A stretch of DNA of 64,000 bases from an uncultured Sutterella sp. (GCA_934255515.1 CAKQON010000002.1:1-64000); one strand, 5' to 3'. Shown: positions 25,480 to 33,935, counted from the stretch's first letter. Numbers and translations are program-made. Notes: generated by a model from the letters alone, not told the origin.

Positions 25480-25929
25480 TTGAGTAAAGAGACGCTCTCA
25501 CGAGGAGGCCTCTCTGAAGCTCGGAGAAAGGTCGGGCACTTGAGAAATTACGAATAAGGACGAACAAGGATAGGAGAAGCGTATTGCCTGAAGGCACGCT
25601 TGAGGCATAAGGGAAAACACTGAAACTCAATATAGGAAGGAACCTTTGCATACGATTGAATTCTGACTTTCCCGTAAGACTTTGCCTCAGACGTGCGCCG
25701 TTCCTTCAAAAGAACTAGTTAGAATGATCGGCGCAAAAAAGAAGAGACTGACGCAGCCCGGACCCCCGCGGCAGCTTCTGAGAAGAAGCAATGCTTCCGA
25801 AAGACGCATTCATCGGGCGCTCAGACAAGAAACCGCAGCAGCGAATGGGTTTGCCCCGTCAGCATCCCCGGCCGGGTTGATGCTGCCCTGAGGCGCCTCG
25901 CCGACAACACGTTTTGAGGGACCAACATA
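25480..25929 (+). other. Intergenic region before the hydrogenase operon
   Basis: I see no credible gene in these 450 bases. A stable hairpin (CAGCATC at 25860-25866, GATGCTG at 25879-25885, with a CCGGCCGG core) lies 45 bases before the flavoprotein start and may be a leader structure. The sequence TAGAAT at 25720-25725 could be a -10 box, but no good -35 box goes with it. Confidence 0.4.
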
Positions 25930-27969
25930 ATGGAAGAGATTTTTCTCTTTGGTTTCTGGAAGGGCCGCCGGCTCGATCGGAGAAGCAATCCTTCGGGAAC
26001 GCTCCCTGACGGCTTCCCGCTCGACGAAGTGCGCGAATTCAATCGCGGCAACCCGGTGACGAGCCTTATTTCGAGCGCCGGCTTTCTCATCTTCCAGGGG
26101 GCGGAAGCCCTTCCGCTGGTTCTCTTCGCCTATTACGACAACGTTCGCCGCATGTCCTGCGGACGCTGCACGCCCTGCCGCGCGGGGAGCATCCTCATCT
26201 GCGAGGCGCTCCAAAAAGCCGTTCTCGGCTTCGGGAGCACCGTCAACTGGGAGGAGATCCGCATGCTCGCGCGCCAGATGGAGCTGACGAGCCTCTGCGG
26301 CATCGGCGCCTCCACGACCGCGCCTCTTATCGGCGCGATCGACCATTTTGTCGATGATCTGAAGACCACGGAACCCGCGGGCGATCCTGCGGCGCTGATG
26401 AACGAGAAGCGCTACGCGTCCGCCGCAACGGCGCCCTGCATTGAAGCCTGCCCCGCGAACGTCAATGTTCCCCGCTACATCGACTACATCCGGGACGGCC
26501 GTCCGCAGCTCGCCGAAGGCGTGCTTATGGAGCACTATCCGCTCGTCGGCACCTGCGGGCGCGTCTGCGTGCGTCCCTGCGAAAAAGCCTGCGCGCGCCG
26601 CTTTGTCGAGGCGCCCGTTGCGATCAAGGACCTGAAGCGCTTTGCCGCCGATCATGCGGGCGCGCCGGTGTCGCACCTTTTTTCCCCGGAAGAAACGCTC
26701 GGGAGCGACAAAAAGAAGGTTGCCGTCGTCGGCGCCGGTCCCGCGGGCATCACCTGCGCCTACCATCTTCTGCAGATGGGGCATGCGGTCGACGTCTTCG
26801 ACATGGAAGAGGAAGCGGGCGGCATGGCGCGCTGGGGGATCCCCGCATATCGACTCCCGCGCATGGAGCTCGCGGGTGAAACGGACGTCGTGAAGGCTTT
26901 GGGCGGAAATTATGTTTTCGGTAAAAAGCTCGGCCGCGACTTTACGGTCGACGGCCTCCTTCAGGACGGCTACAGCGCCGTCTTCCTCGGAATCGGCTGC
27001 GCGCTCGGGCAGTATCTCAACCTCCCCGACGAGGACCAGTCGGCTGAGGGCTATTTGAAGGGCCTCGACTTTCTGCTTGAGGTCGAGCACAGCCAGAAGA
27101 ACCCCGGCGGACCTGCGCCGCTTCAGGGCGACGTGGTGGTGATCGGCTGCGGCAATGTTGCGATGGATTGCTGCCGCACGGCGAGAAGACTTTTGAAGTC
27201 CGGGCGCGTCATCGTCGCCTACCGCCGCATCGAGGCTTCAGCCCCGGCAGATCCCGAGGAAATCAAGGCCGCCCGCGCCGAGGGCGTGGAGTTTGAATTC
27301 CTTTCCGCGCCGAAGCGCATCATCGTTGAAGACGGCCGCGTTGTCGGAATCGAGCTCGTGCGGATGTACCAGACCGAACCCGACCAGTCCGGACGCCGCG
27401 GCGTGAAGCCTATTGCGGGGTCGGAATTCGTGATTCCCTGCAGCACCGTCATTGCTTCGATCGGCCAGAAGATGGATGCGTCCGTCTTTTCACCCGGGGA
27501 CGGCATCACGCTTTCGCGTTGGAACACGATTGAAACGAAGGCCGACTACACGACTTCGAGGAAGGGCGTCTTCGCGGGCGGCGACGCCGCCGTGGGCGCT
27601 CAGACGCTCATCCTGGCGATGGCGCACGGCGAAGGCGCGGCGCGCTCGATTGACGCTTATCTGAAGAGCGGAGAGGCAGCCTTCTTCCCGAGAAAGCGCC
27701 TTTCGCGAATCATCAGAAAGGCCGATCTTCTCGGGCAGTGCCGGCCGGAAAAGGGCTACCCTCATGCGGAGCGCTTTGAAGTGCCGATGCGCGACGCCCG
27801 CAAGCGCATCGAGGAGACCCCGTGGGAGGAGGTCGAATTCGGCATGACGGATTCGGACGGCTGGAAGGAATCAAAGCGCTGCATGCGCTGCTACCGCCTC
27901 ATCGGCGTGACGACCCGCGACCCCATTCCCGGCACCGAGCCCACGGGCGAGGACACGCTTCCCCTTTGA
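25930..27969 (+). CDS. GltD-like NAD(P)H flavoprotein fused to a NuoF-type Fe-S domain (hydrogenase partner)
   Basis: Electron-transfer subunit, 679 residues. Residues about 40-145 match the C-terminal [4Fe-4S] domain of NuoF (SCGRCTPCR, then SLCGIG). Next come the Fe-S-binding N-domain of the glutamate synthase small subunit (CIEACPANVNVP and CGRVCVRPCEKAC, about 165-225) and two dinucleotide-binding folds (VAVVGAGPAG near 262; VVVIGCGNVAMD near 400) for FAD and NAD(P). A Cys pair CMRC stands near the C-terminus. The NuoF FMN/NADH part is absent. It is 15 bases upstream of an [FeFe]-hydrogenase gene, so it probably exchanges electrons between NAD(P)H and that enzyme. GAGGGA precedes the ATG. 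Confidence 0.85.
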   Translation: MEEIFLFGFWKGRRLDRRSNPSGTLPDGFPLDEVREFNRGNPVTSLISSAGFLIFQGAEALPLVLFAYYDNVRRMSCGRCTPCRAGSILICEALQKAVLGFGSTVNWEEIRMLARQMELTSLCGIGASTTAPLIGAIDHFVDDLKTTEPAGDPAALMNEKRYASAATAPCIEACPANVNVPRYIDYIRDGRPQLAEGVLMEHYPLVGTCGRVCVRPCEKACARRFVEAPVAIKDLKRFAADHAGAPVSHLFSPEETLGSDKKKVAVVGAGPAGITCAYHLLQMGHAVDVFDMEEEAGGMARWGIPAYRLPRMELAGETDVVKALGGNYVFGKKLGRDFTVDGLLQDGYSAVFLGIGCALGQYLNLPDEDQSAEGYLKGLDFLLEVEHSQKNPGGPAPLQGDVVVIGCGNVAMDCCRTARRLLKSGRVIVAYRRIEASAPADPEEIKAARAEGVEFEFLSAPKRIIVEDGRVVGIELVRMYQTEPDQSGRRGVKPIAGSEFVIPCSTVIASIGQKMDASVFSPGDGITLSRWNTIETKADYTTSRKGVFAGGDAAVGAQTLILAMAHGEGAARSIDAYLKSGEAAFFPRKRLSRIIRKADLLGQCRPEKGYPHAERFEVPMRDARKRIEETPWEEVEFGMTDSDGWKESKRCMRCYRLIGVTTRDPIPGTEPTGEDTLPL

Positions 27970-27984
27970 CGGAGTTTCCCCAAG

Positions 27985-29871
27985 ATGGCTTCCCAGATTT
28001 ATAAAGACAAGAAGGAGCTCGCGCCCCGCGCATTCATCAACGGCATCTCCGTGGTGATCGAGCCCAACGACACGATTCTTCAGGCGGCCCGCCGTGCCGG
28101 GATCTTCATCCCGACGCTCTGCGAATTTGCGGCCCTCAACCACCGTCCCGGAACCTGCCGCGTCTGTCTCGTCGGGATCGAGCGGGCGGACGGCGGACAC
28201 GACATCGTCACCTCCTGCGACACGAAGATCGAGCCCGGCATGCGCATTCATACGCGCACGGCTGAGGTGCGGCGCCGCCAGCGCCTTCAGATGGAGCTCC
28301 TCTTCGCCGACCATGACGAAAACTGCTCCTCCTGCTCGCGCCACGGCGACTGCGAACTCCAGAAGGCCGCCCTCTGGGTGGGGCTCGAAGGCTCGCACCT
28401 TTCGGGAAAGTACCTCGCGGACAGACGAGAGGACGCCACGGCGCCTGCCATGCGCTTTGACGGCCGAAAATGCATCCGCTGCCTGCGCTGCATCGAGGTC
28501 TGCCGCCGAGTGCAGGGCCCGAACGTTGCGGCCCTCACGCTCATCGACACCGGCACGGGCGCCCAGGTCGGCTTTCGCGGTGCGGATTCCTGGGGTGCAT
28601 CCGACGTCTGCATTCAGTGCGGGCAGTGCTCGCTCGTATGCCCGACGGGCGCCATCAGCGTGCGCGACCAGTGCTGCGACGTCTTCGACCTTCTCGACGA
28701 CGACTCGGTGACGACCGTCTTTCAGATTGCGCCGGCCGTGCGCGTGGCGATCGCCGAAGCCTTCGGCCTTCCGCCCGGCACCAATGTGGAAGGAAAGCTC
28801 GTCACTGCTTTGAAGCGCATGGGCGCCGACTACGTAATGGATACGCGCTGGTCGGCCGACGTGACGATCATGGAGGAGGGAACGGAGATTCTGGAGCGCC
28901 TGAGGGAAGCGAAGGCTGCGGGAACGCTCGGGAAACCCTTCACGTACTTCACCTCCTGCTGCCCGGGGTGGGTCAATTACGTCGAGAAGGTGGCGCCCGA
29001 CATGATCCCGCACCTCTCCTCGACCCGCTCGCCTCAGGCGATTTTCTCGGCGCTCGCGAAGACCTGGATGCCGAAGTCGAGGGATCTCGATCCGAAATCC
29101 ATCCGCGTGATTTCAATCATGCCCTGCACGGCGAAGAAGGACGAGGCCGGGCGAAAGCTCCTCGAGCGCACCCCCGGCGAAAAGGATACCGACGTCGTCC
29201 TCACGATCCGGGAATTCACGCGCTTGATCCGGCGCACGGGCCTCAATCTGGCGGATCTCCCCGATACGGCCTTCGATACGCCGCAGATGACGCTTGCCTC
29301 GGGCGGGGCGCAGCTCTTTGCGACGACGGGCGGCGTCATGGAGGCGGCGCTTCGCACGATGTCTGCTATTACGAACCAGGATCCGCAGCCGCTTCCGCCC
29401 TTTGAGGACGTCCGCGGCGCGCGCTCGATCAAGGAGACGACCGTTCATCTCGGGGATCTGGGCGATATCCGCGTGGCGGTGGTGCATGAATGCGCCAACG
29501 TCGCGAAGGTGATCGACATGGTGAGAAAGGGCACCTGTCCCTACCACTTCGTCGAGGTCATGGCCTGTCCGAACGGCTGCGTCGGAGGGGGCGGCACGCC
29601 TCGCGGCAGAGATGTCTGGAAAAATAATCTCGGCGCCCGTCAGAGCGCTGTGTACGCCATCGACGCCAGGATGCCGATCCGGGCTTCGCACGAGAATCCG
29701 GAAGTGATCCGCCTCTACGAAGACTTCCTCGGCGCTCCGGGAAGCCACCTCGCGCACGAGCTTCTGCACTGCACCTACGAAGACAGAAGCAGGGAAGGCG
29801 AAAAGCCGCGCGCCCGGAAGATCTTCCGGCTCGTCGAACTGTCGCCCGATCAGATGGGCAATCCCGGCTGA
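27985..29871 (+). CDS. [FeFe]-hydrogenase catalytic subunit
   Basis: Cytoplasmic hydrogenase, 628 residues. It has an N-terminal plant-type [2Fe-2S] domain (Cys in TLCEF, GTCRVC, TSCDT), a His-ligated [4Fe-4S] motif (HDENCSSCSRHGDC), two classical [4Fe-4S] motifs (CIRCLRCIEVC and CIQCGQCSLVC), then the H-cluster domain. The three H-cluster motifs are TSCCPGW, MPCTAKKDE and MACPNGCVGGGG, with all four cluster Cys and the proton-transfer Cys present. The small-subunit-like C-terminus has HELLHCTYEDR. Its pairing with a GltD-like protein fits the glutamate-synthase-linked group A2. HydE, HydF and HydG, needed for maturation, were not seen. GGAG lies upstream of the ATG. Confidence 0.93.
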   Translation: MASQIYKDKKELAPRAFINGISVVIEPNDTILQAARRAGIFIPTLCEFAALNHRPGTCRVCLVGIERADGGHDIVTSCDTKIEPGMRIHTRTAEVRRRQRLQMELLFADHDENCSSCSRHGDCELQKAALWVGLEGSHLSGKYLADRREDATAPAMRFDGRKCIRCLRCIEVCRRVQGPNVAALTLIDTGTGAQVGFRGADSWGASDVCIQCGQCSLVCPTGAISVRDQCCDVFDLLDDDSVTTVFQIAPAVRVAIAEAFGLPPGTNVEGKLVTALKRMGADYVMDTRWSADVTIMEEGTEILERLREAKAAGTLGKPFTYFTSCCPGWVNYVEKVAPDMIPHLSSTRSPQAIFSALAKTWMPKSRDLDPKSIRVISIMPCTAKKDEAGRKLLERTPGEKDTDVVLTIREFTRLIRRTGLNLADLPDTAFDTPQMTLASGGAQLFATTGGVMEAALRTMSAITNQDPQPLPPFEDVRGARSIKETTVHLGDLGDIRVAVVHECANVAKVIDMVRKGTCPYHFVEVMACPNGCVGGGGTPRGRDVWKNNLGARQSAVYAIDARMPIRASHENPEVIRLYEDFLGAPGSHLAHELLHCTYEDRSREGEKPRARKIFRLVELSPDQMGNPG

Positions 29872-30026
29872 GCTGCCCAAAGGAAGGCCTGTGACGCTTC
29901 TGAGGCAATAAGGCAAATATCGTAAGGGCCGCATCGATTGTTCTAAAAAATCGGCGGACCTTTACTTTTTGCAGACCAAACGTAAACCGTAGGCGTCTCA
30001 GAGTTTGTTACAATCCGTCTCCATTA

Positions 30027-30043
30027 CTGAGAATGAATCTCAG
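30027..30043. promoter_or_regulatory. Fur-box-like palindrome
   Basis: CTGAGA-ATGAA-TCTCAG, a perfect 6-5-6 palindrome. It lies 13 bases past a possible -10 box (TACAAT at 30009-30014) and upstream of the plus-strand RNA candidate. Confidence 0.55.
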
Positions 30044-30090
30044 GCGCATTGCCGGACATTGAAGGCAGTGCAAATGCATTCTCATTCATT

Positions 30091-30297
30091 TTCAGGTTTG
30101 GTTCGAGGGGGAGTCTCCTTGCGCACGCGGAATCGGGGGTCGATGACGCGTGCGTTTGCACGGGGAGCGGAGGGGAAATCGTTCCTGCGGGTAGACCGGA
30201 GTCTGACTCCGGGCTTGAGGCTTCCCCCCGGACCAAACATCCATCATATTGAAGACAAAGCCCGGGCGGTTCGTGGAGAGCTGCAGCCGGGCTTTTT
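30091..30297 (+). ncRNA. Candidate small RNA 3 (plus strand), Fur-associated family
   Basis: A structured, non-coding segment. A closing stem pairs GTTTGGT (30096-30102) with ACCAAAC (30232-30238) and GGGGGA (30107-30112) with TCCCCC (30223-30228). Hairpin A (30122-30154; CGCACGCG/CGCGTGCG, then ATC/GAT) has the loop GGGGGTC at 30135-30141. Hairpin B pairs CCGGAGT (30196-30202) with ACTCCGG (30206-30212). An intrinsic terminator (AAAGCCCGG 30257-30265, CCGGGCTTT 30287-30295) ends it. GTCTCCT stands at 30113-30119. A Fur-like element ATTCTCATT lies at about 30078-30086 just before the presumed start. The promoter is less clear than for the two sister RNAs, so the 5' end is approximate. Confidence 0.55.
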
Positions 30298-30365
30298 GCA
30301 TGCATGAGTCGAGCGTGCCGGGCTGCGTTTCTCCGGAAAAATGCGAAAAAAGGCGAAAAAAGGCG

Positions 30366-30517
30366 AAAAAAGAGGGGATGGCGCTTCTGCGCCATCCCCT
30401 TCCAGGAGACCCCAAGACAGCGCCTCGCTTCAAGGGGCAGGCATTGCACCCGCCCGGAGGCCTGGATCCACGAAGCCGACCCCTGGCTTCTCGTAGTGGA
30501 TCAAGCTGTCTTGCTTG
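30366..30517 (-). ncRNA. Candidate small RNA 1 (minus strand), Fur-associated family
   Basis: A transcript of about 150 bases with promoter, structure and terminator all visible. A long-range closing stem pairs CAAGACAGC (30413-30421) with GCTGTCTTG (30505-30513). Hairpin A (30465-30502) has stems GATCCAC/GTGGATC and GAAGCC/GGCTTC and the RNA loop AGGGGUC. A GC-rich hairpin B (GGGC...GCCC, about 30434-30455) follows. The single-stranded motif GUCUCCUG is at 30410-30403. The terminator is a 12-bp perfect stem (30373-30384 with 30389-30400), and its U6 tract is repeated three times (10-base repeat GCGAAAAAAG on the plus strand, 30343-30372). There is no open frame with a ribosome site. It faces RNA 3 tail to tail. 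Confidence 0.65.
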
Positions 30518-30523
30518 AGTTGA

Positions 30524-30552
30524 AGTATGCCTCATATGAGAACGATTCGCAA
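30524..30552 (-). promoter_or_regulatory. Promoter of RNA 1 with Fur-like spacer
   Basis: On the minus strand, TTGCGA (30552-30547), a 17-base spacer and CATACT (30529-30524). The spacer holds the Fur-like core CGTTCTCATATGAG, so a bound repressor would block the promoter. Confidence 0.6.
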
Positions 30553-30980
30553 TAGCGATTGCGATGGATGAGCATGAAGCCGGCTTCAGAGTTTTCGTTG
30601 CTTGATGCAGATCAAGGCGGCTGGTAGAGAGTGCCTGAAATCCGCATTCAAGGCGCCGGAAATGTGCGGAAAGAGGCGGCAGAGCTGGGGAAAACCGCTA
30701 GGTTGTATTTGCAGTATTTATTGCATTTCATCGCGATGCACATAATATACAAGAAAAATAATTCTTAATAACTAGAAAAATGCATTGCGAAATTTAGAGT
30801 TTCGCGTAAAGTTACACCTCAGCAGCGCAGCAAACGGACTTTTCTTTCCCCGTACGCCGCGCAGCTTAAAACCCCATCCAATCTGTGCACTTCAAGAGAC
30901 GCGCCATGACCATATTCGGGTTCAGGTTTAGTCGCCAACAGGGAGCATGGACGCCAACAACGTCCTCCGCAATTTGAAAA

Positions 30981-31193
30981 ATGATGAATACTCTCCGGAA
31001 AATCAGTTACTTCGTGAACAAGACGTTCGCTCTCTGGGTCGTCGCCACCGGCGTCCTCGGCTTTCTATTTCCGGAAGTATTCGTACTTGCTGGCCCCTGG
31101 GTACCCTTCCTTCTCGGCATCGTCATGTTCGGCATGGGTCTCACCCTGCCGAGCGGCTTCGGTTTTCGGACTGAAGCTCGGGTCCAGGCTTAA
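30981..31193 (+). pseudogene. 5' fragment of a BASS-family transporter gene
   Basis: Sixty-odd residues match the N-terminus of the complete bile acid:sodium-symporter-type gene at 46591-47607 (both share FVNKTFALWV, LGF-x-FPE and VMFGMGLTL). The similarity stops after about 57 residues, and the rest of the gene is absent. It is a truncated paralogue stranded between RNA candidates 1 and 2. Whether the short membrane peptide is made is unknown. A hairpin follows (GAGCCGCAG/CTGCGGCTC, about 31210-31240) with U's on the minus strand side. Confidence 0.75.
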
Positions 31194-31264
31194 AAACGGA
31201 AAATGGAAAGAGCCGCAGGCGCCATGTGCTTCTGCGGCTCTGCCTTCTTGGAAAAGCTAAAAAG

Positions 31265-31449
31265 AAAAATGGGAGGCCGCGGACCAAGAAACACGCGGCC
31301 TCCCATCAGAGGCAAGGAACGAACCGAGCAGGAGACTCTCGGAAGAAGAAGAGCTCAAAGTGAAGTTTCCCCGCTTCACCGTAGAGGAGCTCTTCTGCAC
31401 TGCGGAACCGACCCCTTGGTTCCTGTGCGAGGTGCGTTTCGTTCCAGTG
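31265..31449 (-). ncRNA. Candidate small RNA 2 (minus strand), Fur-associated family
   Basis: A transcript of about 185 bases with the clearest promoter of the three. The closing stem pairs GGAACGAA (31316-31323) with TTCGTTCC (31438-31445). Hairpin A (31404-31423) has GGAACC/GGTTCC and the RNA loop AAGGGGUC. Hairpin B (31348-31395) pairs GAAGAGCTC with GAGCTCTTC around a nested GTGAAG/CTTCAC. Hairpin C (31324-31342, CCGAG/CTCGG) displays GUCUCCUG in its loop. The terminator is a 13-bp stem (31269-31281 with 31294-31306) plus U5. Architecture and both sequence motifs match RNA 1 while the stem sequences differ. No reading frame with a ribosome site was found. Confidence 0.68.
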
Positions 31450-31455
31450 AGATGA

Positions 31456-31484
31456 ACTATATCGCAAATGAGAATCGTTTGCAA
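31456..31484 (-). promoter_or_regulatory. Promoter of RNA 2 with Fur-box spacer
   Basis: On the minus strand, TTGCAA (31484-31479), exactly 17 bases, then TATAGT (31461-31456). The spacer carries a Fur-like palindrome (GCAAA-TGAGAATCG-TTTGC, 31464-31482). The layout is the same as at RNA 1. Confidence 0.7.
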
Positions 31485-31735
31485 GCATGAAAGAGAAAAA
31501 GTTCGCGAGAACGTCAGAAACTCGTTCGGGAACGGATGCATGCAGAAAAGTTGTTTCCTGACCACAAGCTCTTGCCTCCAGTCCTCCGAACGTCTGATGT
31601 CCTGCATGTTTGCTAGAACGACAAGGAACAGGAACGTATTACGCTATCTAATGTCCTGCACTGCAGGTGCATCCGTCGTCCATAGACGAATATTTCGGCG
31701 GCCTCGGAAAGGTGTGTTTACTTGTGCATACATAG

Positions 31736-31752
31736 AATGCAACTCATTCTCA
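31736..31752. promoter_or_regulatory. Fur-box-like element before the receptor gene
   Basis: AATGCAACTCATTCTCA lies 34 bases before the receptor ATG, where a Fur repressor would be expected for a TonB-dependent siderophore receptor. Confidence 0.6.
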
Positions 31753-31785
31753 GTTACATAAGCGTTCACAACGCACGCCAAAGAA

Positions 31786-33930
31786 ATGATCAAAGGTCAG
31801 AAAAACATCTCGCTCGGCAAACTCCCTGCTGCCGTTGCTCTCGCCGCTGCCGCCTTTGCGCTCTCCGCGCAGGCCGCCGATGATTACAAAACAGTCGAAG
31901 CCGTGAGCGTTACGGCCGAAGCGCTGAAGATCGATACCTCCACGCAGGAAACGCCGCAGACGGTGAATGTGATTTCCGGGCAGGAACTGGCAGATAAAAC
32001 CGTTCGAAAGCTCGATGATGCCCTTCGCTATACGCCGGGCTTCGTCAATACGTTCGGTACGGACTACGACACGAACTGGATCAAGATGCGCGGTTTCGAG
32101 GCTTCGCTTCTCGTGAACGGTCAGCGTCAGTTCACGGAAGGCTACTTTGATACGACCGTTGAGCCCTATCTGCTCGAGTCGGTTGAAGTCCTTCAGGGAC
32201 CGTCGTCGTCACTCTACGGCGATTCCATGCCTGGCGGCGTCATCAACCTCGTCACGAAGAAGCCGACGAAAACTCCGCAGCACAGCGTTTCGCTTTCCGG
32301 CGGCTCGAACAAATACGTTCAGGGGGGCTTCGACTTCTCCGACTACGCAACGGAAGACGGCTCGAAGCGCTACCGCATCGTCGCCATGGTCAACCGCGAG
32401 GATTCGGTCCTCAATGACGTTGACGGCTGGCGCGCCATGCTCGCGCCGAGCTTCAGGATCGACATCGACGAACGGTCTTCGCTCACCTTCATGATGAGCT
32501 ACCTCAAGGACCGCAAGACGGCAAGCAACGGCTTCTTCCCGGCCTACGGCACGCTCTTCTCCAGAAACGGACACCACATTCCTGCGAGCACCAACTACGG
32601 GGATCCGGATGATGCCTACAACAAGGATCAGGTCGATGCCGGCTGGGAACTGAAGCTCGGCTTCAGCGATGTGTGGACCTACAAGCAAAACGTCAACTTC
32701 CACTACAACAAGTTCTATCTGCATTCCACGGCGGCATACGGCTACGTTGATGCGCCGAATAAACAGGGCGTGCTGGTCATTCAGCCGATGATTCCCCGCT
32801 ATCTTCTCGTCAACGACGGCGACCAGAAGAGCTTCACGTTTGACAACAACCTGACGGCGCACTGGTTCTCCGGAGATTTTGAGAACACCTTCCAGATCGG
32901 GTTTGACAATCAGTGGCACCACACCAATTGGCTGAGCAACGGCTCCACGGGCACTGCTTACGGCACGATTGACCCGCTCAATCCGTCGCATATTGATCTG
33001 ACCGGTGCCGTTCCTCTGAGTCTCTACGGCAATTCCGTCCGCAAGCATCAGTTCGGCATTTACACGCAGGCGCAGACCAACTGGAATGAGACCCTGGTCG
33101 CAAAGCTGGGCGGCCGGTACGACAGGATCAGCATTACCTCTTCGAACGAGGATTATCGGAGCAATGTCGCTTCGAACAGGGACGAACTCTCGGATTCGCA
33201 TTTCTCCTGGAATGCAGGTCTCATGTACCTTGCGCCCTTCGGGATTTCGCCCTATGTGAACTATTCCGAAGCGTTCTTCGCTACGGGTACGCTCAATGCC
33301 GCTACTACGGATGACTGGTCGCTGTCTACCTATATGATCGACAAGCCCATCACGACTAAACAGAAGGAAGTCGGCATCAAGATCACTCCGGAGTGGATTG
33401 ATGGCTTCCTCAACATTGCATGGTTTGAAATCACTCAGGAGAACGGCTCCGCACAGGTGATGATTAACGGTACGCCCGCAATGCGTCAGATCGGGGAAAA
33501 GAAGAACAGAGGCCTCGAGGTTCAAGGGCGCGTCTCGCTTGCCAAATATCTCACGATCGACGCTTCCTATACCTACCTTGATGCCAAACAGGGTAATAAA
33601 TCGGGCGCTATGGAACGCACGGAATACCTCCCTCATCATACGGCGAGCGGCTGGGTTTCTTATGATTTCACCGGCGTTGGGGCGACGGGCCTGACGATCG
33701 GATCGGGTCTTCGCTATCTCGGCGATTCGATTGATACCGTTTACGGCAGCAAGGTTCCGGCAGTCACGCTTTGGGATGCTTCCCTCAACTGGCTCATCAA
33801 CAGGAACTGGACGCTTTCGGGCACGGTTACCAACATCACGGACAAGGAGTTCGTGACGGGTTGCTACAACAACATGTGCTACTACGGCGAGGGCCGCACC
33901 GCCCGTGCGACGCTCACCTACAACTGGTAA
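31786..33930 (+). CDS. TonB-dependent siderophore receptor (FhuA/FhuE-like)
   Basis: Outer-membrane gated channel for a ferric siderophore, 714 residues. The signal peptide ends near residue 30 (AQAAD). A TonB-box-like stretch (EAVSVTAEA) and the plug domain follow (about 50-165: LDDALRYTPGF, IKMRGFE, VEVLQGPSSSLYG, GGVINLVTKKP). A 22-strand barrel ends in aromatic TLTYNW, the BAM signal. Near the end, DKEFVTGCYNNMCYYGE keeps the Cys pair seen in ferrichrome receptors. It precedes the fhuCDB-like importer, so a hydroxamate siderophore is likely (inference). A Fur-like element lies just upstream. The ribosome site is weak. Confidence 0.92.
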   Translation: MIKGQKNISLGKLPAAVALAAAAFALSAQAADDYKTVEAVSVTAEALKIDTSTQETPQTVNVISGQELADKTVRKLDDALRYTPGFVNTFGTDYDTNWIKMRGFEASLLVNGQRQFTEGYFDTTVEPYLLESVEVLQGPSSSLYGDSMPGGVINLVTKKPTKTPQHSVSLSGGSNKYVQGGFDFSDYATEDGSKRYRIVAMVNREDSVLNDVDGWRAMLAPSFRIDIDERSSLTFMMSYLKDRKTASNGFFPAYGTLFSRNGHHIPASTNYGDPDDAYNKDQVDAGWELKLGFSDVWTYKQNVNFHYNKFYLHSTAAYGYVDAPNKQGVLVIQPMIPRYLLVNDGDQKSFTFDNNLTAHWFSGDFENTFQIGFDNQWHHTNWLSNGSTGTAYGTIDPLNPSHIDLTGAVPLSLYGNSVRKHQFGIYTQAQTNWNETLVAKLGGRYDRISITSSNEDYRSNVASNRDELSDSHFSWNAGLMYLAPFGISPYVNYSEAFFATGTLNAATTDDWSLSTYMIDKPITTKQKEVGIKITPEWIDGFLNIAWFEITQENGSAQVMINGTPAMRQIGEKKNRGLEVQGRVSLAKYLTIDASYTYLDAKQGNKSGAMERTEYLPHHTASGWVSYDFTGVGATGLTIGSGLRYLGDSIDTVYGSKVPAVTLWDASLNWLINRNWTLSGTVTNITDKEFVTGCYNNMCYYGEGRTARATLTYNW

Positions 33931-33935
33931 TGCCC

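Noticed and set aside
30343..30372. Short tandem repeat as a CRISPR array
   Set aside because: Three 10-base units without spacers; it is the repeated U-tract of a terminator on the other strand, and no cas genes are present.
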